This document shows, in pieces, positions 1-12,506 of a stretch of DNA of 64,000 nucleotides; position 1 is the first letter of the stretch, and the number at the start of each line of letters is the position of its first letter. The notes below the pieces were generated by a model that was given only the letters and a program-made list of their open reading frames with translations, was not told the origin of the DNA and made no database searches. Position numbers and translations under genes: made by a program. The stretch lies in the NCBI RefSeq assembly GCF_045679555.1, contig NC_092093.1, forward strand, positions 64,672,575 through 64,736,574, given 5' to 3'. The stretch comes from Salvelinus alpinus (taxonomy: Eukaryota; Chordata; Actinopteri; Salmoniformes; Salmonidae).

Positions 1-95
1 CGAAATCGGACAGGCCCTACCAGAATTTGTCCAATAGAAACTCTTGTTTTGCTCTTTTCTTCTTAAACGGTTTCTGTAATGAGTACACCCCTAGA
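1..95. repeat. Dispersed repeat fragment
   Basis: This block shares the phrases 'aatttgtccaat', 'gaaactct' and a terminal 'aatgagtacacccct' with blocks near 30183-30295 and 52860-53055. Three copies in one window show it is dispersed and not gene sequence. The superfamily is not identifiable from what is visible. Confidence 0.6.
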
Positions 96-717
96 CTTGG
101 GCTATGAAGAAACAACTTTCATAGAGTTTCTGGAAACATTCAAGCTTACTTCCAGTGTCAACGGCAGCTGTGCTGTTGATGTTTTGGAGTTATGAGCACG
201 TTGTTTTCAATGTAATCTACTCACATTCGCATACAGCGTTTCTGGCTGTTGACATCTTTCTAGATTCGGTTTAAAAGAGCGCATAATGCCTGCAAACGGC
301 CTCTAAGACAATTACTGGAAAAACGTAATGGATGTTTTGTGTGCAAAGGTGACTTGAAATAAGACGTTTTGGACGTCATTGATCACGTGCGTCTGTATTA
401 TTTATTGCAATGGTCGTAAACTACAGCACAAGCGAATAAGAAGTCTGTAAAAACTGGAATCGTTGTGAATGCAGCTTAACGTTTTTGGGGTCATCATGAT
501 TTCACAGCCGAGGCCTTGCAAGAAATCCTGTCAGTGAATGTTCCGCTATTACATGCCCCTGAGCCTGTGTAGCAGTGTATTTTGGAATGGACTGTGATTG
601 AAGAAGTGGGATGGGTTTTATTTGTTGACGTGTCTATTTTCTGTATTTTGTATGATGTCGTTTTTCTCCATTGCCCGCATTTTTTTTTTTTTTTTATCGT
701 TCCTTACCCCATCCAGC
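96..717. other. Unassigned flank
   Basis: I see no coding exon and no repeat that I recognise here, apart from a T tract near 682-695 just before the SINE. Confidence 0.5.
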
Positions 718-942
718 TGGGACTCCCGAGTTGCGCAGCGGTCTTAGGCACTGCATCTTAGTGCTAGAGGTGTCACTACAGACCCTGGTTTGATTCCAGA
801 CTGTATCACAACCGGCCGTGATTGGGAGTCCCATAGTGCGGTGCACAATTGGCCCAGCGTCATTAGGGTTTGGCCGGGGTAGGCCGTTATTTTAAACAAT
901 AATTTGTTCTTAACTGACTTGCGTAGTTAAATAAATAAAAAA
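718..942 (+). mobile_element. tRNA-derived salmonid SINE (SmaI/SlmI type)
   Basis: The head 'gactcccgagttgcgcagcg' and the following 'tggtttgattccaga' are the A-box and B-box regions of a tRNA-derived Pol III promoter. The body ('accggccgtgattgggagtc', 'ggtttggccggggtagg') and the LINE-related tail ('ttgttcttaactgacttg', then A-rich ataaataaa) match the salmonid SINE family as I know it. The copy looks full length and carries scattered substitutions. A reverse-strand relative lies at 6084-6314. Confidence 0.9.
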
Positions 943-1699
943 GCTGTTGTCGGTAATGCGCCATTAACGTTGGACGCCAACCGCCGTTAAACTCAATGGA
1001 AGAAAAAGTGCTACAGGCATCAATACACTGCTAACCTAAATTGTTTTACAACTAACTAAGATAGACCACTGCCTGTCATTTCCAACGGGAGCAAAGAGTC
1101 ATAGTGGGCAGAACAAGCACGAGCTAGCGAGATCCTATTGACGCGTTCTAGCATCATCTGCATATTTCCGTTAGGGAATGCCTACCTTGTACTTCTAAAC
1201 AACGTGAATGGGTAAAAAATAAATAATTGTTCACTCTGTTCAAAACAGTTTAGATTTGGGAACAGAAAAATGTATTGAAATCAAATGTTTCATGGATGAG
1301 AAAGTGGGAATGTCTGTCAAAATCTATCGCGTCCACCTTCCACAATAGCTATTGTTGCAACCTCTGACATAAAGACACGACGGATGGAATTTGCAACCGA
1401 CAGACAGGTGCAGAAAATCTCCACCCCTTCTAATTTCCTTAATTTTGTGGCTAGAGTCGAACAACTATGGCTGAATTATCCTTATGCTTTCAAAAATACT
1501 AGTCGAATAAGGCAAGGGAGAGATGACGAATTTTGGCAAAGAGATTTATTTATAGACTAATACAAATCAGTAGCGGATTTAAGTACCGCGGAAGGGGGGG
1601 TTAGTCCAGGGCGCCATACAAGCTAGAACCGCCACTTGAAACAAATAGCCAAACCGAAAACTGCAGACAAAAATGCTTTCTGCTACTAAGATCAGTGAA
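943..1699. other. Unassigned upstream region
   Basis: No recognisable gene or repeat is seen in this stretch. Confidence 0.4.
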
Positions 1700-1999
1700 A
1701 TGTAGGCTAAACGGACAACGGAGTGAAGAGCAGAAATCTCAACTAGCAAGTCGCACAACACCCGCCAGTGGGCTTCCTCTCAAAACGCCAAGCGGATGCT
1801 TCACATTTATACATCCGGTGAAATATCTGTCTCATTGTTCTATCTGCAGCTTAGCGATTTCGACGCATACATCGGTGCTCCGGTATCAAACGTAACATCG
1901 CTACGTATTACTTCTGCACTAGCTAGTCGTGTAATCGTGTGTGCGAGACTGGTGTTTTGGTGTTCGTATCTTCTAATTTCGACAGAAACGTGCAATTGG
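1700..1999 (+). promoter_or_regulatory. Candidate promoter / noncoding first exon of bclaf3
   Basis: The first coding exon of bclaf3 has only 9 nt before its ATG and is preceded by a splice acceptor at 2582-2583, so an upstream noncoding exon must exist. The sequence around 1860-1990 is relatively rich in CpG for this window. A good donor, 'attggg|taagtg' with the GT at 2000-2001, ends it. This is inference; no transcript evidence is visible and the exon start cannot be placed. Confidence 0.3.
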
Positions 2000-2249
2000 G
2001 TAAGTGCCATGCTAGCTTGCTACATTGCACTATTAGCTATGCTAGTTAGCTAGCTAGCTAGTTGGCTACAACGACAACATAGTCCCCAATGAACCATTCA
2101 GATGTTTAGCTATGTGTGTCAGTCTTTAGTAAACCACTGCACTGTAAAACGGTCTATTTTGAGCTGCTTTCATCGTCCCCAGTGGTTTTCTTCGTGGCAA
2201 GTTGGTTTTTAGCCTGGCATAGATAGCTAGCCTAACGTGGCTTTAGTCA

Positions 2250-2335
2250 AATCAAATTTTATTGGTCACATAACGTTACACATGGTTAGCAGATGTTAAT
2301 GCGAGTGTAGCGAAATGCTTGTGTTAATGCGAGTG
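2250..2335 (-). repeat. LINE 3'-tail fragment
   Basis: The phrases 'aaatcaaattttattggtca' and 'gtgtagcgaaatgcttgtg' are the reverse complement of a common salmonid LINE 3' end. Related tails occur near 22240-22315 and 51755-51830. The fragment lies in the first intron of bclaf3. Confidence 0.6.
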
Positions 2336-2592
2336 TTATGATGTTGTACATTTCAAGCCCTTTGTTGCCTGACCTAAGTTAAGCAACATGGGAAAGAAGG
2401 GGACGCTCATAACCGGAGTCTTGGTGGTATTATCCTGCTGTATCAACTGCCAAAATGTAAACAAATCTGATGTTGATGCATGTGGTATGGTGTCACGGCT
2501 AGGGAACGGTTTGTGGTGGTCATTTCACTATCTCAGTATGTTACTCATTCATACTCTTTCTCTTTGTCCACTGATTTCTCAAGGTGAAGAGA

Positions 2593-5500
2593 ATGTCAAG
2601 GCCACGGTCACGATCGCCCCACTATTCTCACAGGTGAATATCTTGCACACTGTTCATTTGACATGCTAGTCCAGTGTGTGGGACAAAACGTTTCCTTCAC
2701 AATGTTGGCTCAACTCGGCACACTGTATGAAGGGTGCTTTACAATTAAAATGTATTATTATTTTTATGTTATTACAGAGGCAGTCCACGGAGGCAGGATG
2801 CCCGGAGGTTCCCCTGGGACGACCCAGACTTCGACCCCCAGCAGGTTCTGGCTGACCTGGGCAGGCTGCCCTGGGAAGAGAACCGCAACCCTGGGGAGTC
2901 TCACGAGGACCAGTGGGTCCGCTTCATGGACGAGATCCACCCAGATGGCCACAGAAGACATATGCCTAGAGGGAGCCTTCGGCCAAAGGGCCACAGAAGA
3001 CCTATTTCCCCAGGTCTCCACAGGCCTGACCAACTCCTCCCCCCAGAGGACTTCCACCATCGCAGGACCCCACCGCCCCCCCACGAGCTGGGCTACGCCG
3101 AGTGCAGGAGGCTCTCCCCCCATGATGGAGGAGGTGGCAGAGGAAGAGTGAAAGAAGAATTCCAAAGATGTGAAGTAAAGCTGCCCCCCTCCCCACAGAG
3201 GCTACCCAGAGAGAGGCTGCCATCACTGGTCCCGCAGCACACTCACTACAGTCTTAGCCACCACCAGAGAGCGCCCTCTGCAGGTTGGAGGAGAGAAGAG
3301 AGGGACCAGAGCCAGGGGAGGTCCAGGGACCGCAGCCCCAGGGAGAGGGTTCAGGGCGGGGGGAAGTGGGAGAGGAGGGGTGAGGGTGGAGATTCTCCCG
3401 GTTCCTATAGAGACAGGAAGAGAGACCACATGCAAAGAGAGTGGAGCACCATCTCTGACCGGAACCGGAGGGAAACTGTTGAACCGGTGAATCCTGGGTA
3501 AATTTGAGCAGTGTTCCGCTGGAGTTTTCTGACCAAAAGCCTGAGAAGAAAATTGGAGAGAACCCAGCTTCCTGTTTTTCTAAGTGCAAACTTCACCCTG
3601 CTAATATGTCCCTTCTGTAATAGTGTAACGAGATGGTAGTTGTAGATTTAATTGCATGGCTTAAAATGCATCACATGTTATTGTCTCTGTGATCCCTGAG
3701 AACCACTTAAGTGCATGAGTTGAAAACGTTACTATTATTACCCACTGCAATCTAGAGGCTGTGCGAGCCTGTGATCTATTGGCCCTTAAATTTTATTCAT
3801 ATAATAAATGTTTTCCTAAATAAATCAAAAGCTACATTACAAATAAATCTAACTATTAGCTGAAGTCAGCGTGATTGTATGTCATCTGTCAGTGCTGAAC
3901 CATGTTACCTGCTCTTTATGTCGACACAGGTACGGGAGGGAGACAGAGTTTAGGGAGCGCCGCCCCTCGTTGGAGAGGCCCCGGGAAGGGTACGGAGGAG
4001 GGGGGCCACTGGGGCGTAGTGGCCCCCTAGGGGGCCACGATGGCCGAGGGCCTAGAACCCTCATCGTGGAGCATGAACATGGTATTATGAACAGCGGAGA
4101 GCCAGAACCGCACTACAACCACAGGGGCCGCTGCCCCGACCGCAACCGGAGCCACAGCCACGACCGATTCAGTCATCACAACCGGGTCGGAGCCTCTGAG
4201 GAGCGGTTCAGGAAGTCAGGCAGCAGGTCCAATACTAGAGAGGAGACCAGGGGCCGGCCTGCACATGAGGAGAGGGGCCCTGTCCATGAGGAGAGGAGGG
4301 GGCCTATACATGAGTCCAAAAGGGGCCCTGTCCATGAAGATAGGAAGGGGCCTATACATGAGTCCAAAAAAAGCCCTAACCGTCAGGGGAGAGCCAGGCC
4401 TTTAGGCTTCCAGGATAGAGGTAGTCCCACGGATCCCAAGGCCAGAAACGGTGCATTCTGTGGGGCGAGGGAGGCCCCAGCCCGGGGTGGCAAGAGACAG
4501 GTGGGGCCCTCCAGGAACCAACCCCAGCCTCTCCTCCAGGGACAGCAGGGGTACCAACCCCGGGATGCCAACTCCCAGCACACCCCTCTGGGGCACCAGA
4601 GGTACCAACCCAGGGGAGATGACTGGGACATGGAGCCCAGAGAGGAGGAGCCCGACTGGGCAGAAGAGAGCGACATGGAGCCCCGCTGGGAGCAGGACCG
4701 GGGACCAGGGCCGCGAGGAGGCCGGCCACCGGCACGGGGCAGGTTGGGACCCAGGAAACCTCAGCTTAGAGACCTCAACCCCAACTGGAACCAGCAGCAG
4801 AACGACATGGCAATGCCTCGCATAGGCACCGGCAAGGAGGAGACACTCACCATCAAAGTGGACATGAAGCGCACCATGGGCCAGAACAGGTAAGGTTTTT
4901 CGGACAGCAACGTTTAGGAGTCAAGGGTGAAAAGTAATGCTTCTTTTTAGCGCTTGCTTTCGACTGCAGGAAGACATATAGTCAGAAGCCCTGAGAATAT
5001 TGACAGCTAGAGGAGGAAAGATTCGTCAAGCTGATTTCTTGATTGTACAAAGCAAGGATTCTACAAGGCAAGTATTCTACTGTGATGGGATCCAATTTAT
5101 ATACCTACGTCAAACTAATCCTTCATGGTGTGGGGCATCACTCAGTGATAAATATGGAGAATTGCCAAAGCCTTCTTTCAGCAGAGTGGCCATTTTACAT
5201 TATTCTCCGTCACATTCTCAAATGCGTTATATGAAGGTGGAATCAATTCTTGACAGCAACTCCGAGCATGCAGTTAAGAACAAATTCTGGATCTCCTAAA
5301 AAATGTGTTCCTTGCTCATTCAGAGGAGCAGAAAATGTCAGACCAGCTTCACAACAATAGAGAACAGAGATGGTACAGAAGAAGGCCAGCTTCTGAGTAG
5401 AAGGCTACCTATCAGCTGAATAACCTAATGGACCTGTAGTTCTACTTCTAACCCTCATCTGCTCAGGGCAGAGGTTATCCTCATCAGTTCTTCAGATATC

Positions 5501-8500
5501 TCCCTTTCATCCAATTCAACATGATTGGAAACTCACAAAGGGAGTGGTTGCAACTTCCCTAAGAGCAGCTCTGACAACCAAGAGACCAACCAGGTGACGT
5601 GTGAAGAGACACCAGCTGTGTGTTTGCAAAGATTTACTGTCATCAGACCCATCTCATCCTACACAAGTGAAATGATATTAACATGCACAAGGGAATTATA
5701 CAGAGCAAGGAGCCTGCATGGTGTAACGTGCTGAAGGACCTCTGGGAGATTAAGACTGGATGAAGAGGAGTGGAGAAGACCTTTCTGCTACTCTACAGAT
5801 TACTGGACAAAATGGAAAAGTCTTGCTGCTAACCAAACTGCGCTAACTGCAGAGGCGTCTCCCTGGTATAGGGAAGGATTGCCCATATACATATTGTGTT
5901 GGTGAGCCTGATAAGATGTCAGTCACTGACCCACTGCATGGCCGGATCAGTGTCTTGGTCTGGGGCTGACTGAAGACCATTTGGGCGGGGAAAGTGCCCT
6001 GAACTTCAGGAACATCCATTTGGAACCACCATGTTTGTTTTCAATGCCTTGAGAAACACTTGGAATTATCAGGTCTTTTTTTTAACCTTTTATTTAACTA
6101 GGCAAGTCTGTTAAAAACAAATTCTTATTTTGCAATGACGGCCTACCCCGGCCAAACCCTCCCCAACCCGAACGACGCTGAGGAAATTGTGCTATGCACT
6201 ATTTGACTATTGACCATGGCCAGTTGTGATACAGTCTGGGATCGAACCTGGGTCTGTAGTGACGCCTCTAACACTGAGATGCAGTGCCTCAGACCGCTGT
6301 GCCACTCGGGAACTCTTGATCAGCTAATCAGAGAAAGGCCCTTGTGAAACGACTGATTTCAGAGCACAGTGTTTTAGTGCTACTCACTGCGATAAGCAAT
6401 TCCCCTTCTCATGCTCTGCAAGATGATACACCAAAACACCAGCTCTAGTCAAGACAGTCAAATAGTTTCAACTTTTGTCTTTCATTCAGATCAATGTTTA
6501 AAGGTAAGTCAACATGTTCTTTCCATCATTGACTGTGTATAGTATCATGCAGACTCCTAGAGGATCTTTATACTTTATCTGTTAAAGCGGCAGGTTTTTT
6601 TTCTAGGACAATTTTCATTCTTTATCCAAAGTGGTTCATGCGAGATGGACTCGTTCCCACTGTGAAGCTTTCCAAAGACTTTAAGCGACCTCAAGCGTGG
6701 TATTGCTCACCCGCATCAACCATGATGCTCTTGAGTGTCAAAGCCTAAAGGAGTTTGAGAAATGGTTATCTTAATAATAGATTGGGACTCGATGTAACCA
6801 CTGCATTACAAAACCTTTAATTCTGAGGCCAAAATTGATCCAAAATTCCCTTAACGTTTACGCCACAGATCCTCGGATGCCTGGCCTCTGATCTACGTGG
6901 CTTTTTTGACCACAGTGTGTTTCAACCTGATCTCCTTTCAACAGAACTGTTCACTCAAAGAAATTGAAAGCACAGCACTGAGTTGATCTCACCTCCTGAA
7001 GGACAACCCAAAGTAACGATGTTGCCCTTAAAGCAACCGAATGCTACAGGTTCATACTACAACTCGCTTTGAGCTCTACCAGACCAGAGTTCACCCCTTG
7101 ATGCATGACTACAAGTAAAGACTGGATGCTACAGCTTAACTCATAGGGAGGTGAACAGACAAGGGATAATCCAAGTCATTGGATAGAGAAGCACAGTCAT
7201 TAAACACTTCAAGAGTAATCCACCTTCTACATGAAATGAAGGCTTGGGTGACCAACTAGTAGACACAAGCAAGAGTGGAGAAGAGCAGAAGGTCTGGAGA
7301 TGATCAGGATGATGTCCAGTCAGAAAAGCAGTGCTTGATGAATGTCTGCCGATAACCACCACGATGAAGAGTGAAAACGACTTTGGGACTTTTAACACGT
7401 GAAAATAAAGCTTTTGGTTTGACTCTTAGAAGCTATTCCACTAACTGTATCACCACTATTGACACTGGTACTCGTGGACTTCTCATGCAGTAAGAATCAT
7501 CAAGCTCTAAGAATGTCTCTTCTCCAAGAGGCTCTCAGAACCATGACTATTGATGAACTGTCATCCATTTCGTACCAGGGAAACAGAGCTCTGTCAAAGT
7601 ACTATGACAGTGAGGGGAAACCCAACCCAGTGAGGACTAAGGTATTCCTGACAGAGAAACTGGACTCCGCCTAGTGAAATGGCCCCAGAATTAACACTTG
7701 GAAAGAAATAACTAAAACCAATGGTTCAAACCTCAAACACAGCCAATGCATCAGTCAATAGTATAGTGTGGATGAATCCTTATGAAAACAGAGTATTGCT
7801 CTCAAAAAACCCTTAGTAATAAGGTCTCCTATACTGATGGGATCTGCCCTTCGCAGTCTACACTACATACTCAAGATGCAACCTGTTCACAGTGATAATG
7901 ACTCCTTTTAAGAGACCACACTGTCCACATTGGACCAATCATAGACAATAACCACACTGTCCACTTTGGACCATTCAAGGACGAGCCATACTGTTCAATG
8001 TAGACCAAGGACAAGAACCACAATGCTGACCTTTCACCACAGCAAGTGGATCACTAACATCCAGAAGTTTATTGACGAGAAATGCAGAGTGGAAAAAAAT
8101 GGAAGAAGCATGAACTTTCACCTTTGACCCATGCCAGTGTCCTTTACATGACCTCCCACTGGCACAGGAAGTGGTAAGGGATGTAGTCGAGGTTAAATGC
8201 TGTTCACTCCCCTTTAAAAAATAATTGCAGGGCGATTTACAAACCTTTTACACCACATACGCTTTTAGCATTAGCATTTACGTTTCCACTCGTTATCTCA
8301 ACTGACATTCAGCGTTTCACTAATCCATCCCTGGAGACGAGAAATGTCTCTCTTCCTGTTGCGTTTCAAACTCCTACAGTCCTTATTTGGATTTACAAAT
8401 AATTCAAACCAACAGCTCTTGTAGATGGTGTACTTAATCAGCCATTTTTCCTAAAGCTTTACAATGTAAAGGTAAGTATAGTGTGTTTTACAGATACTTT

Positions 8501-11440
8501 GGTCAAGGTAAGGTTGTAGCATAATATTGTACTGAACATTATATTTACGTAAGAGATCCAGCAGAAAACCACTTAACTCCCTACAGCAAATTTAATTAAA
8601 AACAAATGATTGCTGTCCCAAACTACAGTTGTTACTTAAATCACACCCTCAGTACACGCTCCAGTAACCAGCTACAGCAGTACACGCTCCAGTAACCAGC
8701 TACAGCAGTACACGCTCCAGTAACCAGCTACAGCAGTACACGCTCCATTTAACCAGCTACAGCAGTACACGCTCCATTTAACCAGCTACAGCAGTACACG
8801 CTCCATTTAACCAGCTACAGCAGTACACGCTCCATTTAACCAGCTACAGCAGTACACGCTCCAGTAACCAGCTACAGCAGTACACGCTCCAGTAACCAGC
8901 TACAGCAGTACACGCTCCATTTAACCAGCTACAGCAGTACACGCTCCATTTAACCAGCTACAGCAGTACACGCTCCATTTAACCAGCTACAGCAGTACAC
9001 GCTCCATTTAACCAGCTACAGCAGTACACGCTCCAGTAACCAGCTACAGCAGTACACGCTCCATTTAACCAGCTACAGCAGTACACGCTCCATTTAACCA
9101 GCTACAGCAGTACACGCTCCATTTAACCAGCTACAGCAGTACACGCTCCATTTAACCAGCTACAGCAGTACACGCTCCATTTAACCAGCTACAGCAGTAC
9201 ACGCTCCATTTAACCAGCTACTAGTACTATTATTAATTAGCCTTGATTGTCCAACACAGTTAAACCCTGGTATTCAGGCCTTATCCAAGAGGGTAAAGGG
9301 ACTACTGCTTTTTTCCCTCCTCCATTGCTCATCTCTCTCATCTACCCTACAGCCAACTGTGCTACTCTTCAGACCGCCAGCTGTCGTTGGATCTGGTCAA
9401 CGTGGGCCGCCAGCGCCTCGACTTCCTACCCATGCTAGAGCATTCTGGAACGTACCGCGAGTCCACAATGCACTCTGGGACTTTTGCCCAGGAGATCATC
9501 ACCCTGGTGCACCAGGTCAAAGGTTAGGACGCGAAATGCAGAAATACAACACAAAGATGCGCGTGCACACAGTCACTTGTACACGCATGCACAGCCCATA
9601 GACGCTCCTTCACACACATTTAGACAGAAATATAAAGATATTTATCTCTCTCCAGAGCATTACTTTAGGGGTGATAGTGTAATGCTGACCGAGCGTTTCT
9701 GTGGCGCCCAAGATGGAGGTCTGCCTGAGGAGGAGCAGGAGGAAGAGAGGCCTACTCTGAACAGGTACACCCACACACACACGCCTGGGTACCACAGTGA
9801 TGACTCTAAGAGCCATGGCTTTTGTTTAAGCCTTCAATGTGCTGTTTATAAACTAGCTATATTTTATTCCTTCTCTCCTCTAGGTGGTTCAACATGAGTA
9901 TGTCAGAGCCAGACATGGAACCTCTCTTCTCCAAAGTTGGCCGCATGCAGGTACAATGCATGTTTTTAAATGGTGAATGATTGATATGTCGATGGATGGA
10001 TTGATTGATGTATTAATTTGTGTGTGTGTGAGATCAGAAGCAGCAGCAGACGGTGAGTGACCCAGGAGACCTGAGACATGACCTGGAGAGGAGGAGACAG
10101 GAGAGGCTGGAGGGGGTGAAGGTCACCATCCCTGGAGGCAGGCTCTCACAGCGCCCCCTGGTTGCTGGGAGGTACTACTACACACTAAAACACAGTGAAG
10201 CATGATGGGGTTTGTTGTCCTCCACAATGAAATCGGGGAGCGGACAGTGGATCTGTCTTTTTACCTTAGTACGCTCGTACATTCGTCACACAATATTTTT
10301 CAGACGGCACTCTTGTGATTTTGACAACTTGAGTGAATGATGCGTCTTGCCATAGATCTGACATTTACAAAATTACACTGACTGGCCAGATGGTGGCACT
10401 ATAACAAGCGATTGAAAATGCAAACTTTGAAAGGTCACGCCCCTCACCTCGTTTGACCTAAAGCCATACAATTCGGTACATAGGTCCCAGGTTTGCCATG
10501 ATGAATTTTCCGCCATTTTGAATTTTGTGAAAAACACTTAAAACGCTACTCTGACACCGAATGAACGATCTGCATGAAACTAAAAATCTATGGACAAATA
10601 TTTTCCAGGCTAGTACCTAAAACAACATGGCCGCTGTTGACCAATAAACATTCACATGGGCGTGGTCTGGCACCTAAATGCATATAAATCAGTCACACAG
10701 GTTGCAAACACTGTCAAGACTCAACAAATGCAAGAACATTAATGTCGACCACACGGTGGTGCTAAAACGGGCAGATGTTTTGTTACTATCAGTATATTCT
10801 AGTTTGAATTGTCACTAATTGGCCGGGGGGGCTGCATCATTCGTGGGGAACGGCATGTCTACGGTTGCCTTGTTTGAATACGAAAATGATTCCTTCCTCC
10901 CTTTCTTGGAGTTATCACTGATCTATGGATCCTTGTGTTCACCCAATCTTGTCAGATCAGTGATTACCTCAAGAAGTAGAGGAAGGGTGCGTTTTTACAC
11001 TTCACGGTCTTATCCTTCACGGTCTCATCATTCTCCCGCCCTCTCACACTCTCTGTCACAGTGACCATCATGAGGAGTATGGTAGTGAGGAAGAGGAGGT
11101 TCAGGAGGAAGAGGAGGGCTTCTCTTCAGGCTGGCCAGGCCTACCACAGAGAGGAGGGAGGTGGCCTGGAGAGATGGTGAGAACTGTGTGCATGTATGTG
11201 TTCACATTTAGTAGGGGTGTAGGTGGAACAGTGGAAACGATCTGTATCTTTCTCTGAAATATCTCTCAGGCTTCTAACTTCTCTCGCTCTCACTCTCGGG
11301 TTCAGAGGAGAGGAGGCATAGTTAGACAAAACATGGGTGGCCAGCGGAGGAACAACCGGTCTCCTAATCTCCCCGGCAACCATCCGGGACCAATGAGACA
11401 ACAGAACCGCGATATTAACGGTCAGTAAGCACCCCAAAAC

Positions 11441-11487
<47 letters not shown>

Positions 11488-11663
11488 GTTCAAAACAAGG
11501 ACACAGAAGTTTTTTCTTTTTTTTTCTTCTTTGTGGATCAGCTTAATATTGCAGAAAGATTGATGGAAGCAACAATGTAATTGTCTGCATCATTTCCAAT
11601 CCCCCATATCCTTTTTTGGTGTATATATATACATACACACATACATACATACACATACATATG

Positions 11664-11701
<38 letters not shown>

Positions 11702-12434
11702 CTTTTGAATATACCTTTATTATTCCCCGCAAACCCTACCACCCTTCCCCCAATTGGAGTTAACTAATAAACAATAACACTTAGGCTTCTACCTTCAGTT
11801 TATACATCTGACACACATTTTACAGACAATCTATTTTACAATAGTTATATTTTGTTTGTTTTTAGTCCTTCCTCTATTTCTGATGTCCATCCAGTTTGAT
11901 TTCTATTTGTAAGTGCTATTTCTCAAAATTTCTGAACCTATATACATTTTACAGACCCCGTATGTTTTACATTGGTTATCTTGTTATTAGTCCCACCCTT
12001 CAGCTCCATTCAAACCCTCCCATCTATCTCTCAACACCATCCATTTTGGATTTCTATTTGCCATATATTTTTCAACTGTGATGTTTCTCAAAAGGACACA
12101 GAAGTTAGACTGTTGTAACACGCAGACCGGTTCCGAGAAGCAGAACTTCCCAACCATGTTAAGTGACCTCAATCGATCACTGATTGGTTGATTGATTGAC
12201 TATGTAATTCCTACGACAGGGTCTTGACTCTGTTTACCTTCCTGTCTTGTTACAATGTTAGTTAGTCTGTCCATCTGGTTCCTAGATCTCATTCATTTCA
12301 ATGTCTGATCCTGAGCCAATCAAATCCTCATCTTGTCCACTAATGGGACCATTACAACCATAGCAGACCTGCTGTTTTTAACTTAACACCTATATTCATT
12401 TCTCTTTCTCGCTCTCTCAGGTGCCAACTGGTGA
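2593..12434 (+). CDS. bclaf3: BCLAF1/THRAP3 family protein, bclaf3-like
   Basis: Coding exons: 2593-2633, 2778-3497, 3930-4889, 9353-9522, 9656-9764, 9884-9950, 10038-10171, 11062-11176, 11306-11420, 12421-12434. All introns are GT-AG, phases agree, and the sum is 2445 nt or 814 residues; human BCLAF3 is about 710. The N-terminus (MSRPRSRSPHYSHR) is Arg/Ser-rich as in this family of nuclear, RNA-processing and transcription-associated proteins. Conserved blocks: LTIKVDMKRTMG near residues 560-572, AQEIITLVHQVK at 619-630, WFNMSMSE near 667, and DPGDLRHDLERRRQERLE near 697-714. Exon 3 contains imperfect repeats of GPVHEE/GPIHES. The start has A at -3. The last exon adds only four residues before TGA. 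An alternative donor eight bases into the ninth intron (GT at 11429-11430) would read past this stop, so the C-terminus is the least certain part. Paralogue assignment rests on remembered human sequence. Confidence 0.85.
4890..6083 (+). other. bclaf3 intron 3, 5' part
   Basis: Intron sequence with no exon or repeat that I recognise. It is fairly rich in short open stretches, and an unspliced alternative 3' end of bclaf3 here cannot be excluded from sequence alone. Confidence 0.4.
6084..6314 (-). mobile_element. tRNA-derived salmonid SINE, reverse strand
   Basis: Read on the reverse strand, it starts 'agttcccgagtggcacagcg', carries the B-box region 'ggttcgatcccaga', and ends in 'gacttgcctagttaaataaa'. 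It is the same family as 718-942, diverged, with a short non-consensus stretch around 6200-6222. It lies in the long bclaf3 intron. Confidence 0.88.
6315..8640 (+). other. bclaf3 intron 3, middle part
   Basis: No exon joins in phase here. A 71-codon open frame at 7459-7674 has ordinary amino-acid composition (it includes DELSSISYQGNRALSKYYD) but matches no family I know, and it lacks usable splice sites in the gene's phase. Nothing else is recognised. Confidence 0.4.
8651..9222 (+). repeat. Minisatellite, 28/29-bp unit, about 20 copies
   Basis: The unit reads 'agtacacgctcc', then 'agt' or 'attt', then 'aaccagctacagc'. Six copies carry 'agt' (units 1, 2, 3, 8, 9, 14) and fourteen carry 'attt', and same-type units cluster in runs. 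It sits about 130 bp before the exon at 9353, in the third coding intron of bclaf3. Units are otherwise almost identical, which suggests recent expansion or homogenisation. Confidence 0.95.
10172..11061 (+). other. bclaf3 intron between exons 7 and 8
   Basis: Plain intron sequence. No repeat family is recognised. The acceptor at 11060-11061 follows a pyrimidine-rich tract. Confidence 0.5.
11442..12105 (-). mobile_element. L1-type LINE 3' UTR fragment with TA/CA simple repeats
   Basis: After an (AT)n tract at 11442-11482, the stretch from about 11580 to 12080 shares many phrases with the 3' part of the L1-like element in the sh2d1b intron (about 40300-40620): 'catttccaatcccccatat', 'acacttaggcttctac' and 'tccatctatctct'-like runs. 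A second microsatellite occupies 11618-11697. Only the noncoding tail is present, so this is a 5'-truncated insertion in the last bclaf3 intron. Confidence 0.75.
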
Positions 12435-12506
12435 ATGGACTCTTGGATGGAGCAAGGGGTTATGTGAGGTTAGCTGTTAAGCTCAGAGGAGTGACCAGGC
12501 CAACTG

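Noticed and set aside
718..800. Functional tRNA gene
   Set aside because: The A- and B-box regions are followed by the full SINE body and LINE-type tail; the cloverleaf is not maintained.
2388..2669. 93-codon frame before bclaf3 as a secreted protein start
   Set aside because: The true bclaf3 exon (ATG at 2593, donor at 2634) is in another frame and splices in phase with the next exon.
3165..3205. A 24-nt intron within bclaf3 exon 2 (gtaaag...cacag)
   Set aside because: Far too short for a spliceosomal intron, and the frame reads through without it.
8651..9222. CRISPR-like array
   Set aside because: There are no unique spacers; the whole unit repeats head to tail and the DNA is vertebrate.
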